Of a DNA stretch of 64,000 nt, positions 34,827-49,179 are shown one piece after another. The first letter of the stretch is position 1; every line of letters begins with the position of its first letter. This stretch comes from Asterella californica (Eukaryota; Streptophyta; Marchantiopsida; Marchantiales; Aytoniaceae): assembly GCA_036924285.1 (NCBI GenBank), contig JAYKYS010000004.1, positions 29,606,001 to 29,670,000 on the forward strand. The letters run 5' to 3'. Below the pieces are notes generated by a model. It was given only the letters and a program-made list of their open reading frames with translations, was not told where the DNA came from and did not search any database. The position numbers and the translations under genes were made by a program.

Positions 34827-36467
34827 ATGCACTTTCGTCAGGTATCAATGGCCTTCCTCCGACGTTTTTTTCTTTATTCAAATCGCATATGTTTCAACTG
34901 GACATAAGAAAGACTCTAGCCGAAATGCAAACATTTCGAGATTTTAATAAGATAAAGAAAGGAGTCGATTCATGTCTAGGTTCATTCGTTACAATGAGTC
35001 GTCAAGTCATTTCCGGCCTTCGGCCCTTGCACATTAACATAATAAGAATATTTTTCTATTTAAGAAAATTCCTCAAATACCTAAAAGAATAAAAAGAGAA
35101 GCTATTTGCTTCACCCCTCCTGTTACATCGATTTAAATTTTTAGATAATGGATTTTTTTAGGAGAAATTATAGGAAAAATATATATATTATATACTTTTG
35201 AATCTTACTCATCAAATGACACTTTGTCTATGTTTATGAGCTTGATTATTTCTCGATGAGGGCGCGAGAGGACGCATCACAAAAAAATATTTTGTTTTTT
35301 CAGCGGCAACCACCGGAATATTACAAAACGATTTAAAAACTTTGCTAAACAGGGTCTTGGGGTCCAAGACCACTGCACATCGAAGGAGGGGGGCGGGGAG
35401 TGAAGGCCTAGCCATCCAAACTTTAACCATTTCTCCTTCTTTTGTCTGGCCAAGTTGTTTTGTCTCCGGATTATGCAGGGAGAGGCACGGAAGCCTTCAA
35501 GTATCAATGGCCTTCCTCCGAACCGTACGTGCAAGATTTCATCGTATATAGCTTTCCGAGTGAATCCACGGGCTCTAGAAGGCCGGCCGAGCTTTTGACC
35601 TGGATTATCAGTGGCCTGATTCCCTTTGATATATCTATATCTCAACTCTATTTTTGTCAGCCGGACTGGAATTGCAAAGTTTGAAGAACGATCAAGTTTA
35701 TTTCACTCCGATCAAACCAACTTGGTTCGCGGAGTGCTTCTGTAAATGAGATCATCGTAATTCTTTTTCTTTCTTTCACTCGGACAACAGAATGCATAGA
35801 ATCAAGACTGCGGGTCTGTCTTCCCGAAGCAGTCAAACCGACCGACGACATATGTCTCTATGTCTTACGAATAGAATATACAATACAGCATCTTTGCGCA
35901 ACCCACAAATCATATTTGATTATCTGGAGCTCATGTGGAGGCACCTACGGCTAGATCTGTAATCTTGGTAGGAATTATTTTAAACTCGACTATCTCTTAG
36001 GAGGGAAGACGATATTCTTTGAAGAAGCCAATGCCCTAAGGTTTCTCTATGAGTTTTCATTGCTTTCACCTCTTTTTCGAGCCGCGAAATTTTTCAGGAC
36101 GTTCGGATGTTATTTTTGTCCTTACGTGTTGAAGATTACTGCAAGGTTTAGGAATTATAATTAATCAAATAATTCCAGAAGGAGGTCCAAGGGATCTTTC
36201 GACGGGATTAATCTGCGCTTAATCAGGAGCCATCTCGGTATTTCTTTATTTATTTCTTGAAATTGAGTGTCTCCAGCTTGTCTTGTAGAACTAGCACGCA
36301 GGCCGTCCGTGTTCTCGAAGGCACTCTTTTCTTTCAAAAAGACCTTGGTTCAGGACAGGAGATGTCACAATGAATGGCCCCGCCAATATTCGGTAAAGCA
36401 TTATCTGACCCTTAGTTCTTCGGTTAATTGATATTAGATGAAGTTTCTATGCTGCCTACTTGTATGT

Positions 36468-36523
36468 ATTTCCGGTGGAGCAGTGAAATGCGTAGAGATC
36501 GAACCTCCGCAACGGCGCAGAGG
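36468..36523 (+). pseudogene. rrn16: 16S rRNA fragment, copy 2
   Basis: Same short 16S block. Confidence 0.75.
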
Positions 36524-36530
36524 CAAAAAG

Positions 36531-36583
36531 AGGGATAATTAGCTGAGTTGGTAGAGTGCCTCGTTTACACTGAGAGAGTCTAC
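36531..36583 (+). pseudogene. trnV-UAC: trnV-UAC-like fragment, copy 2
   Basis: Same exon-joined fragment. Confidence 0.5.
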
Positions 36584-36599
36584 ATGTCCAATAGAACTA

Positions 36600-36725
<126 letters not shown>

Positions 36726-36797
36726 TCACGTACGGTTCTGAATTGACGGCCACTTGTGTTGGGAGACATCTCCCAAATAAAATCCTCGGTTTAAGCC

Positions 36798-36879
36798 GGT
36801 GACGCCTGTCCAGTGCTGGAAGGTTAAGGAAGTTGGTGACCTGATGACAGGGAAGCCAGCGATTGAAGCCCCGGTAAAC
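36798..36879 (+). pseudogene. rrn23: 23S rRNA fragment (domain IV), copy 2
   Basis: Same 82-base block with the same ends. Confidence 0.85.
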
Positions 36880-38113
36880 TAAGACTAGCAGTTTATTATT
36901 ACGATAGGTGCCAATCAGATTGAAAGTTCATAGCAATAAGTGGAGTTCTGACAAGTGCCTCACATATGGAGGCCCTAAGTGAATCGGCATCTAGTATGTC
37001 ATACGATTCCTCATCGCATTGACAAATTTTCAAAATGACTAATTCGGTTTTCCATGTTGGCAAGAGCACGGTGTCCTTAGTGGAGGTCTACTCAAAAGGC
37101 TGTTCGGCACTACAGAGGCTCCGCGCTCTCTAGGCATCGACGGAGAGCGTTCTTGTAGTACTCTGTTATCGTCGATCTAAGCCATCTAGGGCGAACTGGC
37201 AGAGCTTTATCGTATCGCACTATTTTGTCTTATATTCAATATTGGTTTTTACCTGCGTGTATTATAGTCAATACTAAGTAAATTATAAACTACTTATGTT
37301 TATTTTTCATTCGCTTCATATTAGCTTGAACAGTCTCCGGATGTCTTGAGACATGCAGCTATGGTAGAGGCGAGGTCAAAGGGTTCTACAAGCTAAAGAA
37401 GTATCCTTCGGACCCAAAAAAATGCACTCGACCTGTCGGTTTAAAAAATATATATATATTTTGGCTGCCATCAGAATGTCGTCGGCGTAGCGACACGCAC
37501 GAGGATCTTGAACCTGTAATTCATCATCTCGAGTACGCAAAAGCCTCGTAGGTGATCTTAACAGAACTTCTTCGGGAGAGTCCTCCGAGACTCGAGTGGA
37601 AGCCCCCTACCATGCTTTGTGCTCTAGTAGAAAGTGCTTCATGCAAAATATATGGGTTTCTCAGAACCTCCAAGAAAAACGTTGATTCATCAATTTCGAG
37701 AGACATGGTCCACGCCCCCCATGGAATGATGGTCAGTATAAGGTCTCAGCTGCTCGGTCTTGGCCGGAATGGCTTCCCCAATCGTAGATGTTTTAGCTCC
37801 CCTGGGGCTTTTTCAGTTTTTTTCAGTTTTTTCCTTTTATATACAAACTTGCATGATCACGAATATTATCTGTTCTTGTACGTTCTCGGCAAAGGTGAAA
37901 CACCAGCCGGCTGTACTTAGGCGCATTAGTAATATATTACGGCACCGAAAGTGTGAAAATCTTGTTTTAAAAAATTAAAACTTGGAATTTTTGAAAAAAA
38001 TGCTAAACGGAGACATAGATACAAGCACATATATCGAGGTCGTCTTCGGAGCAACTAGCGCAATAGAGGAGAGGGCCGACCAAAGCGATACACTCGACCA
38101 AAGGGTCCGAGCT

Positions 38114-38197
38114 CCGTTCCACTTGGTACCGTCGGATCACTAAGGCCGACTTTCGTCCCTGCTCGACATGTATGTCTTGCAGTCAAGCTCGCCTTCC
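38114..38197 (-). pseudogene. rrn23: 23S rRNA fragment (domain V), copy 2
   Basis: Same antisense block. Confidence 0.85.
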
Positions 38198-38681
38198 GCG
38201 ATGCGTCAGCCGCGTTCTTTTGTAGACGTGGTGCTGGCGGCGCTAAGGTCTCGTGACCTTTGGGCCTAAGAAACTGCCGAACAGGTGCTTTTACTAAGTT
38301 ATGAAAGTCAATTCGATGACAACAGCCATATTTGCCGTCCAAACAGTTCAAAAATTAGAGAAAAGTTGCGATCGGTTGGATTCATTCGGGACGAAAAGGC
38401 CGCATTCTTGAGTAACTTTTACAAGTTTTTTTTATTAATTCAAAAAAGCTAATGGTAAATATTCGACCTGATGAAATTAGCAGTATTATGCGCGGATACG
38501 CCAATTGCTATCAGTTTGTCCGAAACAAAGACCGGGCCATCGCCTATTTGGCTAACATCTTTGACTAACATCATACAAATTGTAAGATTGTAAATCCATT
38601 ACGACCAAAATGTTAATGATCTTCTAAGATCATTAACATTTGGTTTGTATGACGTCGTTACTCGTAACTTGAAAAAAAATG

Positions 38682-39587
38682 TTGTAGCATAGCAATAGTC
38701 ATGTTCTTTAGAAACTCTCTTCTTCTATTTAAAATCAACTCCAACAAACATCCAAATCTTGTGATGATCTTTTCTCATAGAAATCTCTTCATTTTTGTTT
38801 CATTGGTCTCTCTCAAAGCTCTAATCTTTATCACTTGGTACAATAGTCAATGAAGATTATAATATATTTATTGTCTCGAGATGTCTTATTAAAAAATCAT
38901 ACAAAATCAATATCGCACTTCTCAAATGATCTTAACATTAGAATTCGTCTTAACATAGATGTTCTAGTAGACTTCAGAGTAAATTTCAGAGTAACACATC
39001 GCAAGTTTTGAAATAATCTAAACACTCTTTGATAATACTTTTCAATGATGATTCGTATCTAAAATCTTGAAAGTTGTTATTTTATCAACAAAGTGATCTC
39101 TGTAAATGATACCTTCGTGGAGACTCCTGCATTAGTTTGAAAACTTTCTTCTAACCAATTGCTCCCTTTAGTAAACAATTTGCTCTTTGATGAAATAAAA
39201 TTCTTTTCATCATGGTGTAAGGTTTGCATCTTTGATCAATGCTTTACGTTCTCAAGTATGCATACTTTCTGAGAAAAACTATCTGCAAAGAAACTCCAAA
39301 TTTTCTTGTACTCGTCTAATACATCTTAGTGCTTGTGATGATCATCACTTGCTCGTCTGAAACTGAATCATCAAACAATTTTTTCTCTCATCGTCATAAG
39401 TTCTCGACAAGTGATCAACATTTGTATAGTTTTTCATTGGTCTATCTTCGATAACACAATTGTATTTTGTTAGAATGATCTTTCAACGAGCAATACGACT
39501 TTCGACATTGAGTTTATTAAAGATATACTTTAAAGCTCTGTGATTTGTGACTAGAGAAAATTTCTCTCCTAACAAGTAATATAAAAA
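38682..39587 (-). pseudogene. Old Ty3/gypsy pol relic, copy 2
   Basis: Same broken RNase H and integrase parts. Confidence 0.7.
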
Positions 39588-40156
39588 AAAATTCAATCTA
39601 GAAATCATAACTAATCTTTCTCGTCCAGTCACGAAATAATTCTCCGTGGTGTCGGGTTACATGACATTCCATACAGCGAAACAGATCTCCAAAATACACT
39701 CGAGTGATATTTCCACAAGAGGCTGCAAACTCGAGCTTATCAAGCTGAGAACAAGCTAAGTTAAAGTTGAGCTAGACAAGCTACCCCTTAGCTTAAGTTA
39801 AACTATCACTTTGAAAAGATTGAAAATACCAAAATGCAAAGTTTGTTAAGGAGAGTGACCTCGTGCTTTCAATTGTGAGAAATAACGTTCTATGCAATAG
39901 TTAATGCAATTTATAAAGTGTCAAAATTGTGAAAAAGAGAAATTTGTCGATTTTGGCTCGTGATTTGGATCCATAATCTGAAGGTACAAGTGCGTAAGTG
40001 TTAGTGAGTATTATAGTTTTGACTCTTGATTCATAAAAAATGGAGTTATACAAAAAAGTTGACGAAGAAATAATTAGTAAAGAATGTAGAAATAACTTAT
40101 TTTAGGTGTACGATGAGGCTCTAGAGTGAACTCAAACTCGAATGCCCGTGGTGGTG

Positions 40157-40612
40157 CATTCGCAGCCTTTATATAGTGAGAGGAATAGTACATGATAAGC
40201 TTTCGGTCAATGCTCATCTCTCACGCGGATCGCTGATGTGGCTTACATGCAGCCTTAGATCTAGAACAACATCTAGAGGTTCAGAATGAGCCACGTAGAA
40301 GGCTCGCTGGAAAGTTCTAGAAGCTTCTTTCTAGAAATTTCCTTCTGGAAGCTTCCTGGCTGGAAAGTTCTAGAAGCTTCTTTCTAGAAACTTCCTTTTG
40401 GAAGCTTTCCGGTTGGAAAGTTCTAGAAGCTTCCTTCTAGAAACTTCCTTCTGGAAGTTTCCCGGTGGACTTTTGGCGCACTCGTCTATTGGTAGAAGTA
40501 CTATTTGCTGCATGTATTCTTCGGCCAACTTAGCCGTAACTAATTCTTATACCAAAGACTTCTACCAAACCAATTTCTCCTCTAGTTGATAAGTAGGACT
40601 CTACTTATTACA
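40157..40612 (-). mobile_element. Chromovirus 3' LTR, copy 2
   Basis: Same purine tract, TGTAATAAG start at 40612, array and TATA box. Confidence 0.7.
40308..40466. promoter_or_regulatory. Heat-shock-element array, copy 2
   Basis: Same three 53-bp units without visible change. Confidence 0.8.
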
Positions 40613-40625
40613 AACCTCCCCCCTT

Positions 40626-41353
40626 TTAAGAAGCAACGTCCTCGTTGCTCAACTGCTGTTCGAAAGCTTGCACTATGAGTGGGGCGTGTGCAAGATTGGT
40701 TGCAGGTTCCCATGTTGCTTCATGTAATGGATAGCCTTTCCATTTGACCAAATAATCTACCCGTTGATGACGAGTCTCACGAACACGTTTCTTTAAGATG
40801 CGTTCCACTTCAAACTCTTCTTCGCCATCGATAATTTGAGGGAGAGGTCGCGACTCTTGCGAGTTGCCAAATTGAGGAGGTCGTGGTGTATATCGCCGTA
40901 ATAAAGACACATGAAAAACCGGATGAATCTTCATGTGAGGTGGAAGTTCGAGTTTATATGCCACTGCTCCAATTCTACGGACAACAGAGAAAGGCCCGAT
41001 GAAACGAGGGTTGAATTTACGACTGCCGATCAGAGTAAGGTTGGTTGTGGATAACCAAACTTGATCACCAATCGTGAACTCTTCATGCCGACGGTGTCCA
41101 TCGGCATATTGCTTTTGCCGATTCTGAGCAACTTGTAGTTTCACCTTAGCTTTTTCCACTCCTTGTTGAATTCGTGCAACGAATTCATTGACAGCATCCA
41201 CTTTGGTGTTGACTGACGACGTCGTGCTGAATCGTGTCAAACTTGCTGGTGTGAGAGAGTGTTCGCCGTACATGCGATAAAAAAGGCGTTTCACGAGTGG
41301 ATGCATTGAGGGAGTTGTTGTAGGTAAATTCTACCAAAGGGAGTAAGGTGTCC
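40626..41353 (-). pseudogene. Chromovirus integrase C-terminus with chromodomain, copy 2
   Basis: Carries the same extra T. It differs from copy 1 at 41325 (T for C), which changes A to T in the VEFAYNN motif. Confidence 0.85.
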
Positions 41354-42273
41354 TGTAAACCCTCCGCGATCGTCATCCCCCCGATCAACTACCCCCCGAT
41401 CTCTTAACCTCCACGATCGTCATCCACGAATCTTCAACATGTCGGGCCTGTCTCTCACTCAAGGGTCACCTCTGATGGCTTTGATGGAAGCACACCATGA
41501 ACTTGAAGGGAAAATGCTGAGTTCACTCATTCATACACCCACAAACTTATCAACTAAAAATCTCCTTAAACACATCAACTAAAATCCTCCATTCTAACGA
41601 CGTCTCTCAAGTTCTCACATGCTAAAAATATCCCACACTCTCTATATTACTCAAGTTGTCATTACGACAATGTGAAAACAAGGATGAGGAGCTCTTCTCT
41701 ACTCCTCTATTTATACATTCTAGGTTTTTACTTTGGTACCCTCCGGTAACTCAGCCGTAACTACTTTTACCGAGTTTTACTAAGATATTACTTAAGGTAA
41801 AAGCATTGATCACATGGGCTTTTTACCTTTTCACATGGGCTTATTCCTTCAAAGTCAACAACTTCTAAAAGGATTCTGGAATATTCTCAAGGAATCTCGA
41901 ATTTCCACCCCCCTTCTACACTAGGACCCACTAAAAAGGAAACATGTGGAATCTCTTCTTGTTTTTAATGCCCACAAAGTCCACAACTTTAATCCAACCA
42001 CTAATATCAAGTCAAAAAGGAGATAAGGGATACTTTCCACCTCCTTTCTACCTTTTAGACAAGATGACAAGATAGTAGTGCTCACTCTTTAGCAAATATC
42101 TGAATTCTGCCAAAAGTACAGCTAAGTTTAACCATAACTAACTTTTAGCTAGTCACGACTAACTTGATACCTCCTTAAAGTACTTTGGCAGCAAATAAAC
42201 ATTCTCAACACTTAGTTATAACTAAATACCTTACTAATGGACAAACTTCCTATGTGTAACATAGGTCGTTACA
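41354..42273 (-). mobile_element. Apparent solo LTR, copy 2
   Basis: Same TG...CA ends, TATA box and complementary flanks. Confidence 0.5.
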
Positions 42274-43266
42274 GGACAGAGTTGGGAGAGCTTTATGCGA
42301 GCTTTGAAGGAGGAGTACTACACTGAAGACTCAGAGAGGGTGACCAAGAGAACATTCTTGGAGTGGGTGGTGAAGCCTAACAAAGGTTTGTCTGTAAATG
42401 AGTTTTTAAGGGAGTTTGATCGTCAATATGCTCAGCTTTCTAGGACAGATAAGCTTACACTAGAGGTTGAGAAGACCGAGCTTTTCCTACAAGCAGCGGA
42501 CGTGACTATTCAGGAGAAGCTTGAGCTGTTGCTGGAAGACAAGAGTGAGGAGAGAGGATTGAAGACTGATTGGAAGGAGGTTGAAGAGGCTGTCTCTTTG
42601 CTGACCAAGAGACAGAGAAGAAGGGACAAGGTGGTGGTAAGTGAAGCAGCACCTCTGATAATTCCTGTCAAGCAGTTGCCTACTAAGCCTGCTTTGGTAA
42701 TTGCTAGAGAGGAAGACTCACGGCTTGATGAGTTGATTAAGGGTATGAAGGAGCTTAAGCTTAAGCTCACTAGGTTAGAAGAGAAGGAGCATAATATACA
42801 GCCTGCTATGCAGAGACCTCAGATGAGGGAAGGCTTTGTTCATCGTTGTATATGGTGCGATAGCCTAGACCATGTAAGAAGAGATTGTGGAGAGTTTTCA
42901 GATGCATTGAGGAAGGATCTTATCTTCTTCAAAGATGGTAAGATCCATTTGAGAGAGACTGGGATGATGTTGGGAACCAACTTTGGCAAGGGTGGTATGA
43001 AGAGACTTGTGAATGATATATCAGCATCACATGTTGTTTCTCTTGTGAATGCTGCTACGTGTGGAGTGAAAGTGGAAATGGAGAGAGAGAAAGGGACTAT
43101 TGGGTTGTGGTCAGATGTAATGCGGTCCGTAGTTAGAACAGAGCTAGACAAGGATGTGCTACGAAGGGTTGGCAACTCAATTAGAGAAACTACAGGATGG
43201 AATGACCCTGTGGATACTATGTCAGTGCATGCTTATGTTGCAAGAAGTCAGCATGAAGCTCTATAG
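42274..43266 (+). pseudogene. Ty3/gypsy Gag, copy 2
   Basis: Same truncated frame with the intact CCHC knuckle. Confidence 0.75.
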
Positions 43267-44300
43267 AAGAAAAACGCAGGAGGGAGGATGCAGGTGAGGC
43301 TTCTACAGCCAAACGACCTGCTACAAGGAGTGAAATGGCTAGACCAGATGCAAGGCAGGAGACAACACCTACTCGGGAGGAGACTATGGAGGATCTACCA
43401 TCTACAACACCAAAGGAGAAGGAGAGAAGCAAGGAGAAGGGTAAGATGCCTGCATACAAACTTCAGTCTGACATTGAGATTGCTACAGACTTGAAGCAGG
43501 TGTTAGAGAACCGTATCTTGAATGGGAAAGTTGAGTTTACTTTGGGTGAGATTCTTGGGATTGCAAAGCGTGAGTTCCATGAGGTTATCATAGATATCAT
43601 CAAGAGGAAACGTCAGATTTTGGGTGAAGCAACTACGCTTAACGCTCTAGGGACCAAACTGTCGGAGGATGAGGAAGATGAGATTGCTGGTTACTGCTCT
43701 CAAGTATCAGAGGGAAGATCAGATCAGCACGTGAGGTTTGAAGATGAGGTGGAAGCATCGCAGAAGAGCCATTATTCTCACAACCATTGGGCGAGAGCAA
43801 CCACAAAGACCTTAGTGAAGCTGGGAGATCTAGAGGAACCTGTGGTGGCATTGATTGATCATGGCTCAGAGATTAATCTGATGTCTAAGGAGCTGTACAA
43901 GCGTGGGAAGTGGCCTATAGACACCGACCATGGATGGCTTATCCGTGCTGCCAACAACCAGCGAGGAGAACTCTATGGTGCTTGCCCCAACATCAAGGTA
44001 ACTGTGGATGACATTAGTGATGTTCAGAATTTCTTTGTGCAAGACATGTCAACCTATCCTATCATTCTAGGACAGCCTTACATTACTGATGTTAGAATGG
44101 AGACACGAGTTATGGATGATGGTTCAGCCTATGCTAGGATACGTAGTAGAGACGGCAAAAGAGCTGTTCAGTTTTTGACCGTTGCTGCAGAACATGAGAG
44201 GAATCGTGATAGCTTGAGAGACCGTCCACTACCTAAGATTACTCATGAGATTGGAAAGTTTGACCAATCATCTTCTACCAAGTTCTCTTCATGTTTTTGA
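43257..44300 (+). pseudogene. Ty3/gypsy aspartic protease fragment, copy 2
   Basis: Same DHG active-site triplet and same truncation after the protease. Confidence 0.75.
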
Positions 44301-46664
44301 GGGTTAGGGGCACTTTCCGTGATCCATTCGCGGAGTGTTGGATATGGTTGGAAAGCATGGGAGACGAAGATGCTCGTGGACTCAATGGTTGCTCGATTTG
44401 AAGCACGGAGGATGGCGTTTTGATCAATTGAAGCTGAGGGGGTCAAATTCATGACCAATTTTATTTCCGAGATTTCCTTCGCACTTTTCGGAAGTTCTGT
44501 GAGGTTGTTGGAGACGAATTGACTGTTGCTGAAAAGCTCCTGAGATGAGCTTGCTGATGGGCTCTGAGATCAATTGATTTCAAGCCGGAGTGAAAGAGTT
44601 ATGGCCAACTGAAGTTGGGTGTTTCAAATAAGAGGCTACGAGAGTAAGCGACTATAATTAGAGGACATTGAGAGAGATATGGAGATTTTGGGGTCGAATT
44701 TTGCTATGAAACTTTCCAAGATCTGAGAAGGTAAAGTCATGTACTTACCTGTGAAATTTAGGACCATTTGGATTATTGCGTATAAAGGTATTTCTGTTTT
44801 TGTGCACAAGGGTCTGCATATCATCTTGTGTCATTGACAGTTAGGGTTTGGATCATTCCGAGAGATTGGTTGAGGATCTGGTGGTGAAATTTTACAGAGT
44901 GGTAGTGATGGTGACACTTTAGCTTACTGAAAATTTTGAGCCATTTTGGCCGAGTGGTTTGTGAAGAATCAGACAGTAAAGTTTTGTCGAAAGAGTATCA
45001 TGAGCTCATGAATGTTATGGGGATAATGAACTTTTGATAGAGCATAATTGCCAATCCACATATGATCTCTCGGCATGTAATATCTTAATAGAGAGATTAT
45101 TCTACATGCTACCTACTAGCCTTAGTTTCATCTCATTCTGAGTTGTGGTTGAGGTGAGGTAAAGTTGAGAGGTTCTTGCTCCGAAAGATGCAAGATTTAA
45201 AGCTCTTTTGAAGAACATGTCTACTTGGAGGTTTTGCTAGTGCTTCAATGCACTTGATCATGAGTATGGAGAGTTGTTGATAGTATTATCTGTGTTTGGA
45301 TCATTTCCATACTCGCATGCTTGTTTGTACGCCCAGTTGGTTTGATTGGATTTGTGTGCGGGCATTGCGCTTAGGTTTCTTTTCTATTATGAGTGTTGGT
45401 GTTTCTCTTGTGGTGAGGTTGGAGTGATGACTAGCAGACCTAAGAGTGCTTGCGGTGATGGCAAGAACAGGTTCCCTGTGCTTGTTATCTCGGTTCTATC
45501 CCTAGTCGAGTAAGAGAGAGATTTGCCGAGAGGACGTGATGATATCATAACGAGATAAGTTCAGAGTGTACTTGGAGGTCAGAGATAGGTTTGGGTGGTC
45601 GCTGGTTCTGAGTCACAGAGTGCGACACGTATTCTCCACAGCTAGATACCCGGTGTATTCTCAAATAAGAAAGCATGTCACACGACAAGTGTAGGCACAT
45701 AAAGTTTGGCGATAGGAGTAGAGCCCTCTCACAGTATGATTCTCAGCAAGTGAAGATCGGAAGGAATCAGAATTTGAACGCGTGAGCAACTCGTCTATTT
45801 TGGTCTCTGACGGATCGGATCGATCAGATGTGTAGTACATAAAACAACTAACCTACAACTATGTCTCTCTTCTATCATGATCAGACCTTTATCACCACAA
45901 CAAGCGAGGTATATGTGCGACACGTTCTCCCTCTAGAAGGATTATATTTTTTAATTTTTTTGGAAAGACGACAGCACGACACAAGTACTTTATTCCACTG
46001 AAAGAAAAGTACAACAAGGCTCGCGAGGAACAGAACCAGCCAAACCGAAAAACCCCCATTGATAGTGATTTATGGAGGGGGTCCAACAGTCAAGAACAAT
46101 TCTGATCAAGTAAGTCACAAAACTAACAAGCAAGGCCGCTGAAACAGACGTCTACGGGACCACCCATCTAGCAGAGAAACTAGTGATGGGGGTGGTGGAG
46201 TAGACAGCAAGCTGCAATAGGTGAAACATTAGACTAAAAAATGGTGCATGAAGTAAACTAATGGTGCATGAAATAAACTAACGGAGAGTACATCTATAAT
46301 AATGAATATAAGAAATGCGAGGAAGTGTCAATTGCAGAGCAATAAATGACCAGACTAACAAACTCTCGATATATGATTCATTCGAGACTACGGCAACCCA
46401 ACCAATGAGGGAAGTAAAACTGGCGTCCACAGAAATGAAGTCCCTCTTCAAACCACACCGGAACATTGATTTGAAATTCAAAATGATGCTCCAGCCTTCG
46501 CGTTCGAGGTCGGTCTGTTCTGCTCAGGCGATGCTCACTTCTGCATTGATACACACGGGACAAGACAAACATGAATGAATGGCAACCTTTAACTTACCAA
46601 ATCTGACAGCATAAGCGCTTTGAACTAGAATCGAAACCTAAACATTGCAGCCAAGAAGACACTT

Positions 46665-49179
46665 TCAGAGCAGACTTTTACTGTCTAACGAACATGTTGC
46701 TACATAATTGATGTTTTCTCTGAAACCGAGTTCTTCATCCGAGGCCGTGAACATTACCTCGTCCTCCGGATGTAATGCTAGCATGCTAGAGTCAGTCGGT
46801 GGGTGCTCGATCTCATTGATATCCGGATGATCGTCCCTTGGACATGTTTGAACATTGTGTTCAGTCTGCCTGCACGGACTACATCTTCCAACCTGATTTT
46901 GCCTGCCGCCACTAGTCCTAGTAGATAGAATGCAAGAACGTCTCGTCCTACGAATGAAAAATTCTGATGGAAAATGAGACACTTGTTCATCTGCAATATC
47001 GAACTCCATTTCCACAGCATTAACACTGGCAGTAACATGAGAAAGTCCAGTGACATTATCCTGAACAGAATCAGTTACATCATCTGTAACTCGGGCTTGT
47101 GGGTATTGAGTATTGTTATCCATGTGTATCACACGATGTCTTCCACGTCGAATTGTGACAGGAGACGGGCCACAAGTTCAAACAGGTTCTAAGTCGTCAA
47201 TCATTATTGCAGGCAGATGTTGTTGTCCATAAATTGCAAATAGCGATGAGCTGTACCAAATTTGATCAACGCGCGTCATAGGATTCTCTCACACTTCCTT
47301 GTCGAAGGTGATAACGTGCCCACATGACCATCCCATTTCCTGATATCGAACGCAACTGCACGTTCCTCGATCATTCGAGCTATGCTTAACTAGATGAGTT
47401 GATCCTGAAGTGTGACAGCGAACTGTGGCCTCTCTAAAGTTTGAAACTTGGCAAATGAATCTTTCTGCAACTTGCTCATTCTCTGTCTGTCTGCTCCTCG
47501 CAAACTTTGTGAGTAGATTTGTCTCCTGCTTCAGTTGTTGACGTCTCGTTGTAAACTGTTGCATGATGTAATACCAAATTTCGAATAAAATTCTTAGAGG
47601 GACATTGAAACGAATGATCCTCATAGCGTTGTTCATGCTCTCGGCTACATTAGAAGTTACCTTTTCATATCGTGGCTTCGGACACACACAACGACTATAT
47701 CGTTTCGTGATGTCTCATAGATAAGTAGCCAATTGTCTGCCTCGATCTCCGGAGTCATCGAGTTTCTTTAAAACCTCGTTATACATGTCACATTAAACTG
47801 CATTAAACATCAATTCTTCGCTAATTCTGTAAGAAAAAAAATCTGGTTTGGAAATTCTCCACTATGACCGAAAGTTAGTCGAGCTAACCAAATGCTCGTT
47901 GAATGCAAACTTGTTGTAACTACGGGTGAGAATCGTACACCTCTCGGTTCTTCGCATACAAGCAAGCCAAAAATAGTTGCTCGGCCTCTTTACCAAACCT
48001 CGCCCTCACGTTCATTCTAATGTGTTGAGCATAATGACCATGCGTCACAGTTGGAATATCTCAGCAATGACTTTCTCCAAACTTTTCTGTCGATCGCTGA
48101 TGATTACAGTTTGAGGACTATCAATTCCATTTATGGATTCTCTCAATAAGCCACAGAACCAAGTCTAGTTAGATGTGTCTTCTCTCGGAGCTACAGCATA
48201 AGCTAAAATGATAGCCTGGTTTGCACCATCGAGGGTGGAAGCCAAGAAAATTTGACAAGGAAACTTGCGTGACTTCGAATGACAAGCGTCAAGACATATC
48301 ACTTTCTGACATGAGCTGAAGGCATTACGAGTAGCATTGGGATAGACAAAGAAACGACTAAAAATTATCAGATGATTTATCCATGTGTCCCAATCCACAA
48401 CAGCTAAGGGATCGACGTCTTTTATCCTTCTACATACTGATGAAATATAATGAAAAGAGATAGTCTGATTATCTTCTAACCAGTCCCGTGAGTGCTCGCG
48501 GCTTCTCCAAACCTGGTTATATGGGGCTCGCTTATTAAAACTAGTCCGAATTTCTTCCATTAAATTCCGGATTGGGGTGTTGTGATCTATGGCTACTCTA
48601 TTACACAACACTTGTGCAAGGAATTTAGAGTTTGACGCTGGTCTGCGTCAGTAAGCTCGTTGTCCAAGGCAAGTATGCTCTAGATTACACACGCTGATGG
48701 TGATTCTCCCTGTGAATTTTCCTCTTTGTGCACGTACCCTCCAATTGCACGACTGCGTTACTGACCCGTCTCTTGCCTCAACAACAACCGTGCACTTTGT
48801 GAGTGAAATATGACTTGAGCTTGTTACAAGCTCTACTGTTCAAGAAACACCAACAATCTATAGCAAAGTCAAAATCTTTCCAGCATTGAAACTCTCCCCC
48901 CAACCTCAATCTCCCTGCAGCATCTCTTAAGGAGTCTAGTGTTTTTTCTTGAAGCACGCGGTCAGCAACACGGACGTCAGTCATCTCCTGCCGCCATCGC
49001 TCCATGATCGTTTCGTCTTCTTTCTCGTCACTTCTTACGTCCAGAAAAAATTCCTTCTCTTCATCTTCAAAATGTAATCCATCGAGAGAATCTAAATCAT
49101 TGTCCTCTGACATTATCACTAAGTGTTTACATGCATTGCATATCTCTTTCCTCGATGCTTCACTGTTACCACCATGCAT
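46665..49179 (-). pseudogene. MULE transposase relic (spans copy 2/3 joint)
   Basis: Parts are at 49179-48778 (N-terminal), 48611-48024 (core), 47687-47289 (SWIM) and 47132-46665 (zinc knuckle). The breaks are those of the previous copy. Confidence 0.8.
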